This document shows positions 13,274 to 27,260 of a stretch of 64,000 nt of DNA, in pieces. The stretch's first letter is position 1, and every line of letters starts with the position of its first letter. The notes beneath the pieces were generated by a model, which was not told the DNA's origin, did not search any database, and was given only the letters and a program-made list of their open reading frames with translations. Position numbers and translations under genes: made by a program. The DNA comes from Lethocerus indicus (taxonomy: Eukaryota; Arthropoda; Insecta; Hemiptera; Belostomatidae), in NCBI GenBank assembly GCA_019843655.1, contig JACDQD010000002.1, positions 13,415,154 through 13,479,153 on the forward strand. Reading direction: 5' to 3'.

Positions 13274-15130
13274 CCTTTATCGAAGCCGCTCGCAGACCGA
13301 GGTCTATCGTAATTACACTTTTTACGATCGTACTCTCACTGGGAGTGTTCGTGCTTTATTGCGGCCGTTCTATTTGTAATACAACAGGAATTTTGAAATC
13401 GGATGGGCGCTGCGCTATCGAAGGAAGTAGAAAGGAGGATATCTCAAGTAACCGAGAATGACCCTATTTTTTTATTCGATAATATATTCTACGACGAGGG
13501 TAACATTTTATTTTTAAAATGTTTGCCTCTCTGTGCCTCCGGAGACTCGAGAAATAAAGTTTTGCACAAAAAATCATCTTGCACTCAACTGAGGCTGAAG
13601 GCTTTAATAGAATCAGAATGAGAAAAACTTAAAAAAATCATGATGCTCAAGGCTTTATGATGCCGAATGGCCGAATGGTTGAAGGAATTGTAGAAAAAGC
13701 GAGCGTAAATAAAAAAAAATTAAGGGTGTTACCAATGGCAATAACAAAATTTGTATACATCATTACAATATTAAGTTGAAACATTAATTTAGCAGCGATA
13801 TACAATAAAATAAAATTACTCCTAATTTGAATTCAGTATAAGAGTTAGCGCTCCGAGGAATAGAAATAGTTCTTTATATGTAAAGACAAATAATGTCAGA
13901 TGAAGAACAAGAGAATAAATAAATTCCAACAGAGAACGACAATTCCACGTTTCGTATTTGCATTTTCCAATAAAATCTTATATTTACAATGGAAAAGCAA
14001 TATAAAAAGTGATTCACCTGTTATAAACAACGTATAAAAGAATTGAACATTTATATGCTTCGGGGCAGACATTTCCATGGTAGGACACTAAGGTGTGGGT
14101 GTTAAGCTACTGTTATTTCCATTCTAATTTCTTTCGTATGTGCTAGCCCCCATCCTGGCCAATGCACATTTTATGGGCAAAAAATCATATTTTAACTTTA
14201 CAAGTGCCAGCCATTAACTGAGCCTGTATACCTAACGGATACAGAATCAATATCGGAGTAATGTATATGTCGGACAATTGTTTTTTACTTTTGAAGAAAG
14301 ATTCTAGGGGAAGCTTTTCACAGTTCTGACCTCCAGTGTGTACATTGGTTACGTGAGGCCATGGACGATAGGGTCTGCTGTCGGTTGTTTCTCGATTAAT
14401 CAAAATTGAAAGTTTGTTTCGAGCCTGGTTCTAAATGCCAATTCGAGTAATATTTCAAATCGCTTAATGACTCGCAATTAATGTATCGGTGAGTTTCCAG
14501 GCCGTAACGGCATTTAAATCGAAGAGAGGCCAAAGTTTTCTGAGAAAGCCATGTCATGAAATAGCAGTCATGAACGTGCTTAATTCAAATGAAAACAGTT
14601 ATCAATCAACGTTTTTGCGAAAATTTAATGGAACAAATTCGAGCTTACGATTTAAAACATGAAGTATGATTTTGGCGCACCGTGTTTTCCCAAACATCCT
14701 ACGATGATGGTTAGAAGCGTTAACAGTTTTATCTTATGGCCGAAGAGAGAAATGATATTTCGGGCTAACGCAGATCCCCTTCACTACAAACTGGTACCGT
14801 ATATAAAAACTGATGCTTAGGGTGTATGTGACGTGCAGGAGCTTTGATTTTTCGGAAGCATTAAAGGTCAAGGAAACGTGCACTACTCGGCGTATACGGC
14901 CATAAACAAACGTGGAGGTTGCCGATATATCTTGGGCAGGATCGAGTCTTCCTAAACATAGCGGTGGGATTTGCATATGGAAATAGTTTTCAGGAGGGAG
15001 AGCCGTCGAGACAGGTGGCCGGCGTCCTTACGTCACGGGATTGACGTCGCCCCTTCACCGACGTCTCTGTCCCCCGCCACCCGCTCTTCCCCTCCTGAAT
15101 ATGTATTAGCAGTTTGTCTTTTAGCCCGCC

Positions 15131-15166
15131 CATTTGCATAACCATAATCCGAATTATGCATTATGG
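15131..15166. promoter_or_regulatory. Candidate POU/homeodomain site cluster
   Basis: Within 36 bp are a POU octamer ATTTGCAT (15132-15139), the K50-homeodomain core TAATCC (15145-15150) and ATTATGCATTATGG (about 15153-15166), which contains overlapping homeodomain-like cores. Such grouping is seen in enhancers. Assignment rests only on motif matches in fairly AT-rich DNA. Confidence 0.25.
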
Positions 15167-18081
15167 AGGCTCACCTTCCCCTTCTTCTTCGCATTAATCC
15201 ACTTCCTTGCCGGCATCCCCTCAATACAAGTCACGTGCAATTTTCCCGTTGCTGTCAATATTTTTTAACAATGTTTTTTTTAAACTTAAGCGCAGACTAA
15301 TTTATTTTTAATTCGTAATTTTTATTTCTTGTATGGTCTCTGCCTACAAAAACTGAGACCTAGGTCAAATGAGTAACTTTCCAAACGGTTACACTAAATA
15401 TATATGATAAATGAATGTAAATATTAAATATCCATGTCTTCTTCAATTTTCTTGAAATCGGACTAACAGCTTGGACTTTGAGCGTTATCGCACACAGTAA
15501 TATTAAGTATATAAATATAATAGATCAAAAAAATTATAATGGATGTGTAACGTATTATACATAAATTACAGGATACTTTAATGTATATATACATAAATAA
15601 ATTTGACATTTCTGAAGAATTTCCCAATCGGGTTATTATATGCGTAACGTCATATGAATAGATTAAGTAATGTAAGGGGAACAATAAGGAAGCCCAAAGT
15701 GGCGGGGTCAACTCTCGGAGGTCACGGTGACCCCGTTTCTGTTTTGTTAAATACCCGTTACGATCCCCGCCTCCAACAAGTGTAAATTATCTCCTGCGGG
15801 GGGAAAACATTGTAGGACTAACAGTATCAATACGCTTTCAAAATCAAACCTCGTTTCCAAATTGATCCGACAGTGGTCGGCCTATCCAGGCTAGATTGGG
15901 CCCGAGATAACCCCAACTCCCAATTACGGTACCACCTTCCTCATCACTTAACAACCATTGTTTTATTTTTGTTTTTCCCCCTGAACCCGGAAACTTATGA
16001 GGTGATCTAATTTTATTCCTGTCTTGTACGTCTTTCCATCCAATACTTTATTATTAAATCATAACTTTAATATGTCACGTATTATTTTTAATTGCAACAC
16101 TTTACTCTTAACGGATTGTGGTGGCCTATCGCTGTACCTGCGCGCTTATAAATGTTTAATTTTAAATCACATTTCGGTTAACAAAATATATTATTTAGCT
16201 TGTGCTCAAAATATTTGGGTTGTTGGTAGTATCAAATTTGAAGAAGTTGAAGATTATTTTCCATAAACATTCCGACTCGCAATCGATCCTTCTCCACTCA
16301 CAGTAATAGTTCAACTGCTCAGTTAAGCTCATTAGAAAAAAAGGTTAAGGCCGAAAGGAAAAAGATCACGGGGCATAAAATATCAGATTTTAATTTACAA
16401 CACCGAAACGGTCGAAGCAATTGTTCCTAGAAATAGCGAAGATGTTGAATATTATAATAAATGAAACGAATTTATCAGGTCTAATATAAACGGCGTATCG
16501 TAAAGTAAGGAATATTGTACACTAGTTTTATGTAAATAAATAAAGAGCTTGGTTTTAAATTGTTAGGAGGGCTTGGAATATCCCCCTCCTTAATCGGTAT
16601 TCCCCATTGTTGCGTTGCGGCAGGATGACGGTAGATTTAGTGGATGATAGCTCAATGAGTTTTTATATAACATTCAGAATAGTTTTAATTCGAAGCATCC
16701 GTTAGAGAATAAATACCGTAAATTGTTAAAATAACCGTTTAATTGCGCTATATCGTTGGCCGCACCACCGAAATGCCAGTAATCCGTATTCTTATTGTTT
16801 GTTTATTCATTGGTCACGGTTTCCTGTTTTTCCCGTTGGAGGCTGGTTTCTGTCTGCGGACAGTGGAGGTACACAAAGAACGGTCTGTCTCCTCCGCTAT
16901 TGTTTCGTTCCGCCCACGCCTCCCGGACTGTCGCTAGACCTCTCCGTCTCGGTAATAAGTCAGAGACAGAAATGCGCACTACACTCCCTTCTGGACGCGC
17001 CTTCTTCACCGTATAATTTAGAGGTCGGAATAATACATTTTTAATGGCCGTCCCCGCTCCCCGGGGACTTAGCGCTCCCTCCGGGGGTGTCCTCTTGTCT
17101 CTATCAACCGTTTTTGTCCCTCCCGTTCGGGGGACCCGTTTTCGTGCTCGAAAACAATGCCGATCATGTTCTCTATCGGGCATGTCGAAGGAATGTTGGA
17201 TTGAATAATGAACCTGCACGATGACTGAAGTCGAAGCGAGTGATGTAGACTGGAAAGTTTACTTCACGATCGAGTTATACAACGATTGGCAAGAACTGCA
17301 CTATTTGTGTAAATTGTACAATGCAGTGTTGATTTTGTTGCTTTTATGAGAATAAAAAGTTTTTACTTCTGATAGATAATTATTGAATTTAGTGTACTGT
17401 TTTTCAGTTTTGAAAGTATACGCGATATGATTTTTTTTCTCATTTATTGTTACAGTCACGACTACAATTTTTTTATATTGTATTTATAAATCTGATTTTT
17501 ACTTAATTCTGATTATCCCTTAATAGGTGTTTATGTATTATATATGTACCTTGTAACATTTATTTTATCGAGACAGAATTATGTGCCACAATACAACTTC
17601 ATATCATGTGTAATTCAGAAAACAGGAATTCGGAATGAATAAAAATTAATATTGCATTAAACATTTTGTTTTTAATTAATGTCTTTATTTAATCGTCCTT
17701 AACTTAGCATTACGTAAAATTGATGAAATTATGCCACTATTCTTTGCGCAGTCTTATTTTAGGCACAAATATATACCCAATATATTTATAATCTTAAGTG
17801 TATAGCATTATACAATCAATTTAATTTTAATTATTTCTGCCAATAATTATTTTATGATCTAGATGTACTGGCAAAGTTCATAAATTTAGTCGGCTCGATT
17901 GTACGTGTTTCATTCAATGCTAAGTAACAATTTGGGTTCGGAGCACGATTAATTATTACGGTGCGGTGTGATTATAATGAACTGAATGGGTTTTAAAAAA
18001 TCGGGTCATATTCAATCTGAAAGAAGTTCGGTCGGTTGGAAGAAACATGAGCGCTTGATTCGATCGTGCAGAAAGAATGGT

Positions 18082-18099
18082 GGGGGGGGGGGTACGGGG
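18082..18099 (+). other. G11 homopolymer with adjacent G4 tract
   Basis: Eleven G residues (18082-18092), then TAC, then GGGG. This run is prone to slippage and sequencing error, and it can satisfy a G3+N1-7 quadruplex pattern if the G11 run is split. Confidence 0.6.
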
Positions 18100-19875
18100 T
18101 ATTATGCCCGGTCTCTCAAGTCGGTCCCGGAGTAGGCACGTTTGGTGAACGCGTTCTTCGGCTATAATTACCGAGTATATGAGGTCAAACTAAGTATGAG
18201 TCCGCGCATAACTATGAGTTTATTTGTAGATTTATTTACCCGTTTTGAGGCCTACAGAAGGGCGTTAATTGGACAGCACGTCTTCCGTGTTACACAGCTT
18301 GGAAATAAATAACTTCGTACCACTCTAGCTACCGATACGAACGGACAGTTCTCCGTGGAAAGTTTCCAGTAGCGAACATTCTATTTACACATGTTTTCAC
18401 TAGTAAAACTATAGTTCTTTTCAGATAGTTAAACACAGCTTTATTTAAGATATAATGTCATTGTAACAATAATATTGAGAGTATATTTCGGTAACCATAC
18501 AATTACCTAAGTGTAATTGTATCTGTAATAATTCTAACTAATATAGTAGTTAAAAAAATTCTACCGACGTTATAATTTGTGTTCATTATGGTCATTACAC
18601 CTTCACATGTAATTATTGTTAGTTTATAAAATATTTAATATTCTTGAAACGCAACGAGAGGTGTCCTTCTTAAAGAGACATTGTCATCCTCACACGTGGT
18701 AGTTTAATTTATTCCTCATTCCTTTTTTATTAACTACTAAAGCGGCAGTGGAACTCTGGCGCCACGTTACGTATGCAAATATAAATAGTAATTACGTATT
18801 AAAATATTCTCCCGATCCGTTAATTATAGCAATTCTCTTTTTAACAACTATCCCATTTCGTTTAATCGTCCGGCTGTTCTATATTCCTCGGCACTTGTAA
18901 ATGTTTTATGTGAACCGTATGTCCTAAATATATTATCTGTTGATCTTACCGTCCAAATATTTAGATGAATCCATTGAATTCTCATATTAATCAGATTTTA
19001 ATTTATATAAACTTAAGTAACTAATGTCGCGTGAAAAAATAAGAACGTATAACATAGTTTCTTGCGAATATTCCCGTTTCGTCCAAAACATATTCCGTTG
19101 TGTACTGTATATTTGCTTTGATGAATGAAACGGAGCGATTGGAATCTTTAATTTTTCAGTATCATGTTATTGTTAATCGAGGAACACGAAACCGTTACAT
19201 TTTTAACCTCCTGAACTCCACCACCGAGTCACATAACGCCTAATTGGACCCATTATGGGCATACTAGCCATTCCGAGATGTTATAATTAAATTACAGATC
19301 ACGAAGAACAAAATATCGTCGATTGTATCAAAAAGCGATTATGTTGTTTTAGCGGTTTACAATATAATTAGAATTAAAAGTGAGGGTTCGATTATGCGGA
19401 AGCGCTTTATAAAATTCCAGATTGAAGAAGAGATAAAAAGAAATTGAGCCCGGGACCCAACCGGTTTGAGTTTTATTATAAAAGCTCCCCCGACGAGATA
19501 GCATCGGTCGAATCAATGAAATCAATTCACCCGGTGGAAGTAAGATGTCGGGATCGTGTGTCGGTTAACAGTCGGGCTACAAGTTGAAATTAATTTGGGA
19601 CCGAGGCGTCGAATATTTTAAACGTCCGGCCGACATTTCACTGGGATTTTCGCAGTCTGCGGGATATGGCGGTCGGTAGGATAATTGGGGTAGGGGGCCG
19701 AAAACGGGTTGGCGGCCGTCGGTGTGCACCGCGGGGCAACGTGACCCGGATGAACGGTCAAGTAGGAACGCGTTCTCCGCTGCCAATTCCCCTGTCTTTT
19801 AGGAATGGCATTCGAAGGCGCGAAAAGAGAGCCGGGGTACATGAATGGGGGAGAGGGCAAAAAGAAGTTGATGGC

Positions 19876-19911
19876 GGAGGGAGGGGGAGGGAGAGATAGA
19901 GAGAGAGAAGG
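19876..19911. repeat. GA/GGA-rich purine tract
   Basis: Imperfect purine-rich low-complexity sequence (GGAGGGAGGGGGAGGG followed by GAGA units). It explains the Ser/Leu/Pro-rich minus-strand open frames across it, which I do not accept as genes. Confidence 0.8.
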
Positions 19912-22373
19912 TGTGTTGGTGTGCGAGGCGCCAAGCCCGGGACTTGACCCCCCGCGGGACCACTCCACCAAGGACAACCCACCTGATCCAGACCCACTAC
20001 CACTCGCCCTCACACTTTTCAAACCTATCACAATACTAATCGTCGTAACTTATCGACGCATATTTCTCTATCGCATTGTACAAATGTCCATGTACAGAAC
20101 AGAAACATAAAACCTATAACTGTTGGCGGTAAACTTAACGAAGTTCTCCTAATATATTAAGAGTATATATTTTTTTATTTGATTCTCTCTTCTGGTTGTC
20201 ATCTGCGAAAGCTCTGCTCTCAAGACAACCTTTCATTTGCATCGATTCGTTCCTCCTTATCGTGGGCCCATTCCCCGCGTATCTTCTTCAGGGACGCTCA
20301 AACACCTCAAGGCGCCCAACACAATCAAGGCGCGGATGTGTGCGTGTAATGAAGTACGTAACAATGTGTACGTACATAGCCAATGCGGTACTGTGTGCGA
20401 GATGAATTGAAGACAGCATAAATCTAATATCCCCGTCTTTACGACGAGTCCCCCATAGAATTTATTCTATTCAAAAATATTTGCTAGAACGGGACGTGAG
20501 TCCAATTTGTAATTACCCGGAACACAAGGGGATCGCACACTGACATTTAAGATGTAATGAGCGGTCACGAGTAGTTTGAGCGGTTGGCGCGGAAACGGGG
20601 CGTCGAGTGGGGCAATGTTAATATCGTAAAACCCCGGGGTAGTCCCTTCCGGGGCCCCATAACCTAAGATTATCATCTCACGACTCCCGCAGTTTGAAAT
20701 CAGATACCTATCAGACTGGGGATCGACCGTTGACCGGACCCAAACCGTCCTTTCCAGGCCCGACACAATACAATAGTGCCCGTTCTTCCATTCGAAAGTT
20801 ATTCCTAATTATTTATTTTTGTTCTCTATCCCCTTTCCCCATATGGATTCCGTACTGCTTTGTGGATTATGCAAGCTGTAAGATAATTCCGTGCATCGGA
20901 GTAAGTAAAAGTGAACACCTGTGATCCATTGAATCCAGCTATAGCTGAACCAACGAGGAGGAGTATTCCTATGTATAATTATGATTCTTAAAATACTTTT
21001 TATTTGTATTTCTATAATTATTCTTCGTTTCGTAATTGTGTTCATTGCAGGATATTAATATTACTGCCAGTTACCACAATAAATTTGAGTATTAAATATA
21101 ACTATAACGACTTGATATTATTTATTGATGGCGAGAATCAATAATTGGTCTCGCTCCAGCCCGAACTTAAAGTGACAGAAAATACCCTGTCTTTTAATTC
21201 TATGCAAATATGTGTTAATGGAATTACAAACGGCCAAAATTGGCAAACCAAAAGCAGCGCACTGGAGAACCCGCAGATGGAAGTTTCTATGACAGTTACG
21301 TCAATTTCAATCGTTTACTGTTTGCGTTTTATTTAGTATTTTCAGATATTATAGAATATTTTTTTACATTTGATGAATTGTTTTGTCTTCTGAAGAAGAA
21401 GTTACATGAACATGTTACATACAGCGTTATACGTATGGGTCTTAAGTGAAATAATTATTCTTTTACCAATATCCTGAGGAGGTTCTAAACATCGTCCTGC
21501 CACCTGCGATGAATCGGGCTTTTAATAATTCAATTTGGTATTCTGGAATGGCCCAACCCCATATTGTGGCCTATCCCTCAGAGCCGCCACGGGTTTATCA
21601 GCGAAACAATGTCCGACTAGACCTTAGGCTAACTTTCTACTTTCCCTTCACACATATACCGTTCATCTAGTATTCTTCTATTCCATCCCATCCGTACCTT
21701 TTCACGTCATTTATCAACAATATTGTTTATTATCTCGTCAGAGATTATATTTTCTTATCGTTCGTTTTGTTGATGGGATATAAATTTAGATCATCCTTAC
21801 GAGAGGCCACGTTGGCGGTGTCCCGGTGGGCTAACTGCCGTAGGAGATAAATATTCGACTGTTATAGCAGAACCGAAAGAAATGGGAATACAGAATATAT
21901 CCCCGAGGTGGTATATAATATGCCGCGGACGCGGGTCGAGTTAGGAGGCGGCACGGAGTCGTGCAGTCCGTGGGCTGTGAACATATCTGAAACGCTCCTT
22001 GAATTTATACAGAACCCTAGAAATAAATAGCCGTACGAAAACGGCGAGAATAACCGAGGTTCACCTTGGACATTCGAGCCTTCAAATAAAGAGTCTGCCA
22101 AGTTCCAGAAATTAGAAAATTTCCAATAGGTTAGAATGATCAAAAACGTCTGCAGACTCCGTAGGTAAATATAAAATAAATTTATTTGTTTTTATTAACA
22201 GCTGTTATTATTAGAACAACGCTGTACTTGAAGGCAATATTATCGCTGAACGTTGTATTATTATTTATTATATTTTACTATTATTATATTGCATACATAT
22301 AATAAGTACTATCATAAAGATATTATAGTAATATATTACACCCTTATAATAGCGTAATATAAATACACAATTG

Positions 22374-22376
<3 letters not shown>

Positions 22377-22420
<44 letters not shown>
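22377..22420. repeat. (AT)22 dinucleotide microsatellite
   Basis: Uninterrupted 44-bp AT repeat inside an AT-rich region (about 22160-22480). Self-complementary, so able to extrude as a cruciform, and probably length-variable between individuals. Confidence 0.95.
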
Positions 22421-22424
<4 letters not shown>

Positions 22425-25400
22425 ATTATATATATCATATATTTATTATATAATTGTAATTATTAAATTACATTTTGTTTTCACGGAATGTGAATGCATA
22501 TACATTCCATTCATTCTAATTCAAGGCAGTAACAAATTTTAAAATAATAACTATTTAATAAAAACCGGTTTAGCCCAAGGATGCAGACTGCCTGCAGACC
22601 AATACTTGCTTATTTCCTCAGTGCCTTAGAAGGCATTCCGGCGCAGTACCAAACTATGCCCTGTCATCGGAACATGCTACATTTTTCAAACCGTAGACAA
22701 ATCTCTAATTTTGTACAGCTGACACGGAATACGATTTTGGGATAAGCGAAACCTGATTTTACTGTTCGATACCGTGGACGTAACCTGTCAAAGAGTTATG
22801 AAATAATCAGCTGTGTGAGACGAAACACCAGGAGACCGAACGGATTTATGTTGATAGACGGTCACAGTTCACTGTGAACTTCTATGAGCTCGAATACCGT
22901 TCGTAATAAAAGTTATAAAAGAGAAGCAGCGAACTTCACCAGAAACAGAACAAAACTCAGTCACCGGCTACGAATCCACAACTGGGTTTAGCATTTTCTA
23001 AATTACAATACGTCTGGTTTACGCAACGGCCAAAGATAAGTTTTCGTTCCGAACAATCGGCCGGGTCTGTGAGGCAATTCCGACCATCTGCAGCGCTTGC
23101 GAAAACTACGACAAAGCCGACACCGTTGGCGGCGCAATTCGGAAATTCGACTCCCAAATAACAAAAACGTTTCGTCGACCGTACAGAATTGATGAGCGAT
23201 TTGCCACGACGATCATTCCCATCGATTCTAGAATTGATTCCAGGTGCCATATGGTTCACGGCTTTGCAGATATTCATTCATATTGATTACCAGGAGGATT
23301 ACTGCGGCTTGGAGTTTACGATGTCCCAATGCTTCATTGTTGGAGCGATGTAATCCCCACATACCGTATACTAAATTTTATATATTTACACATAAGCACA
23401 AAGCACATCCTCCTCTAGTATAATTTAATATCACTCCGATGTCACATTCGATCCTTGCATTCAGGTATTTCCAATTGTATTTCCTGTTGATTAAAATCAG
23501 TACAATTCTTCAGTACCATAAAGGTGCTTCAATAGAAAGAAGGTATTTTATTTCTAGACGTTATGTTGTGCCAATGTCTTTCATTTAAAAAAATAACCTA
23601 GCACTTCATTATAATACGGAATGTCCATAAAACATTAGGTGAGCTTTCTTGAGCTCACCAAATTTTGAGGGGGCAGTATTTACAATGTTCGATTGCAGAA
23701 ATAGTCTTGTTTCAATAAGCTAAAATAGAGTAGTATGGAAAAGTTCACTCGAAGAAAAACAGTAACTTCGCGAATATTTTTCAGCTTGCCCATTTAGCTG
23801 TTGTAGAACATTATTGGAATTAAGATTTCTATTATTACTATAAATTCTTAATCGATATCCGTAGACTTTATCAGGTAACTTGATCGACCTCATCGTGGTT
23901 TTCTAAAATCTTTCATATCCTAACCATTATCGGAATGCACTTCATATTAAGCTTCATATTGATGCATTTTGACTTGTTCTCTCCGGTAAAAGTCCGCCGG
24001 GCGAAAGGTTAATACCGGAAAGCAAATCACGATGGAGCCGCCGTACGTTATTAATATCGAGTGTGGCAACTTTATTGATGTCTGGAGCCTATCGTGCCGC
24101 TTTCATCGGAAATTAATACATAGATCTCCGTCTTACCGGGGCTTCTAATATATCCTGTTATTGAACCCATTTATTACGGGAGGGTCTAGGCGTTCGTTTC
24201 AAAGTTTCCCCGCGGCCCGTGCCGTTTTTTGAGTCAAACGAAACGGTTAATGAATAAATTATCATTCATCACGGACTTGGTACACTCCATTCGTCGTTAG
24301 GATATATAAATTTATCAACAATTCCTAAACTAACTATTTTTTCTAGTAATTTTCATATTTGCGGTAATTGTTTTTGGCTCTATTAACGACCTAATGTAGA
24401 ATTAATTAATTTAAATTATCTTGGTGTTCTCATCATGACATTATAATAGTAGATGTCAGGGAATCTGAAACTGATGTTGGTTTAGCGTAGTACCAAATCA
24501 GCGAATGGAGACAGAACATCGCAGGAGGGATTATATTTCAAACCCCGAGTTTATTTAGAATCCTTCTTCAGAATTATTGGAGGCAGTGTTCATAATAAAA
24601 TGGTAAAAATATTAATTAATTCGGATGAATTGTTTTCTATTTCTTTTAAAATTGTCGATGCCCAGACGCCTGACCGCCGAAACATTTAAAATGTCAAGGA
24701 CTGACTGTGTCATGGTCACCTCGGTGCGATATGGAAAACGAATTTAATATAACATTGACTTTAATGAATTACTTTTTTCCTCATTTGTATTTTCACAATA
24801 AACTTCCGATATCATTTATTTACACTGCACAACGTACACCAAATACCTTGCGTCTTCTACATATATTTTTATAGGATATTATAGTATATAATTAAATAGA
24901 AATTTAAAAATAGCAGTTTTTTTCATTTATTCTAACTTAATAATAGTTGTCCTTAGGAAATTTGTGTGTAGTTTTTAAATCTAGTAGGTACGTCTGTGTA
25001 TGAGATTAATGTTTCTAAACCTGATGAAGATAGGCAGACGAAATTTCGAGAGTATTTCAGAAATTTGACTCTTTAAGTCCAGGCTGGTAGCCCGGCGGCC
25101 ACCGACAGTAAATTTCAAGGCGGGATTGTGATTACAAATGATTTATGAAGTCATGAATTTTCCACAGCAACTACAAACACGATTTGAACTTTTTGTTAAT
25201 GGACTAAATGAGAATTTACAGCCGCTGCATAAGTCAATGAAGATTTATCTAATATCCGGGGATGGCCGGATGGAGTGCGGGGGCCCGGTATCGCGCCGTC
25301 CCGACCGCCGAGTGCCATTAAAGTCACAGGCGATTTTCAATTGCGTTTAATGGCGTTCGACTTTCTACGCAGCTCGAATGAAAGTAGGAACAGGTTTCGT

Positions 25401-27204
25401 GCGTGGGGTGTCCGCGTTGCCAATTGCAACGCTGAGTTAATTTTGTTAGTGAAAATATTGTTTTGGATCATAGTTTTTTTTATTGACCAATTAATATTGT
25501 ATTAATTTTTATATGTATATCAATTTTACCCTGTTACCTTTGTTTCGTATTTTCGTCATCATCAGCAGCATTCCGTTTATAATACAGTGAAGTAATTATT
25601 GTCCATAGTTTCTTTCAGTTCTTCAGGAGTAAAGCACCCCGCTTGATCGGTCGATATGAGATTGATTACTGTGATTAACGACTTATTTACCGTCGGAACG
25701 CTACTGCACCTTCCAGAAGAAACAACACAACAAAGTAACCGGAGAAAAACAAAATGCAATAAATGTTACGATCATTCAAGCATACCCCGCCTAATATATT
25801 GTTATATATTGGCTAATAACCGCGTGGGCGGACGAGGAATGATAGGAATTCGGTATAATCGGCCCATAAACTTCAGATTTTAAAATATTAACCGAAGGAC
25901 CTGCCTAATGTCCGACATTCCGGAGGATTCCGAGGGTCCACTATCCTTGTTCGATTTCGACTTAAGGGAAGTCCGCGGGCCTATATTCGGCCAGAAACGA
26001 ATAAAACGGTCGTCTTAACGATCCTGTGTCTGCGCGCGGTTGGCCGCGTCTAACGGCCAATAAACCTCGGCCGATGTTTCTATTTCAAAATCTCGTGAAC
26101 GGCGGCAGTGTTAGCGTCGTGGGCGTATCTCCTCCGCCCGCCCCCTGTACTAGGGCGTCGTTAGTTCCCCGGCCTCGTGTCCCCCATAAATATAAGCCCG
26201 GCGCTGATCCAACGCTATTCGACGGCCCATAGACGCCCATATACCAACTACCGGCTATCGTTCCGACTTAACAGATTTCCGATCTGTGATAATAGGTAGG
26301 GAGGAATAGCTAATGCAAATTTTTCGGATACCTTCCGAGAAAGCTGTCAACCTCGCTCTCTTATCTCCTGTTACAGAAGAACACACACCTAATAAATACT
26401 TCCCTGTAGAAGCTATTCAAGCGCTGGATAATATGGAAAAGAAATAAGAAAGATAATGACTACATGTTCCGTCAGAAAATCCAGAATCCTTAGATTCGTA
26501 TAGAGCAAGACGAAGGATATTCCAGCCTTCAGCCGGTAGTTTAAATCTATCACAGGAAAATATAAATGTGAAAATGTTATTCACTAAAACATTTTGAAGT
26601 TTCCTAAACTTAAGCATTTATTATTCGGACTTTTTTTGTTGTATTTACGTACGTGTTTTGACTACTAAATAAACGGAACGCGAACGTACAAAGCAAATTC
26701 AGAAAACACTTTCCGCGCAGATGTGGTAGATTGTTTGAAATTTATTCTTCAATGTAAACGAAAGGGCGAGAGGAAAATGATAGTGAGTGGTGCGGGAGCC
26801 ACCATGATACTGCCGCCAGACGATTAGTATGAATCTGTTAAGGTACACGTTTCAGCACGCTTCATTATATGACGGCACGCTTTGCTTATCTGATACTTCT
26901 TGTGATATAATTCTTTGTGAATTCAATTGCTATCGGAGTATCGTCTATGTTGTTCTTGTAATCGTGGAAATAAGAAACGAACGAATTATAAACTATATCG
27001 AGTGAGTTCAATGAAAAATTCATTGTAAAAAATCATGATTTAATTAACTGTACGATTGATCGTCCAATCAGATTTCGAAATATAAAATACATTCGTTAAT
27101 GATAATTAATTCATTCATAAGAACTCAGACATGGTGTTAGAAATTTCTAGTGGAATCTACTGGCGTTGGAATCGTGATTTAATTCGTCAATTTTTTTCTG
27201 ACGG
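22421..27204. other. Unique noncoding stretch
   Basis: No gene recognised. A GC- and CpG-richer block lies at about 25920-26260. The longest open frame (22957-23277, minus, 106 codons) encodes a Cys-containing C-terminus but matches nothing I know. A small hairpin at 23638-23659 is listed separately. Confidence 0.55.
23638..23659. repeat. Small hairpin, 8-bp stem
   Basis: GGTGAGCT at 23638-23645 pairs perfectly with AGCTCACC at 23652-23659 around a 6-base loop. Two further A:T pairs are possible beyond one mismatch. Confidence 0.6.
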
Positions 27205-27260
27205 GAGCAGGATGATGTGAATAGTCGGGCAGGATGAAGTGAACAGTCGGGCAGGAAGAG
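27205..27260. repeat. 22-bp tandem repeat, about 2.5 copies
   Basis: Unit 1 (27205-27226) and unit 2 (27227-27248) are both 22 bp and differ at 3 positions. A partial third copy starts with GGGCAGGA at 27249. The shared core is GCAGGATGATGTGAATAGTC in unit 1. The array is short, so it looks like a local duplication rather than a satellite. Confidence 0.85.

Larger units (their letters stand above)
9867..22376. other. Long unique noncoding stretch
   Basis: No gene recognised in 12.5 kb. CpG/GC-rich blocks lie near 11600-12100, 12930-13200, 15000-15240, 16900-17160 and 19560-20030, separated by AT-rich DNA such as 17340-17870 and 18400-19030. Open frames of 60-138 codons occur but none resembles a known family. 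Small hairpins, quadruplex candidates and one homeodomain-type site cluster inside it are listed separately. Confidence 0.55.

Noticed and set aside
19618..20110. 137- and 101-codon frames on opposite strands
   Set aside because: Low-complexity Ser/Leu/Pro and Gly/Arg/Glu content follows from the GA-rich tract; no recognised domain.
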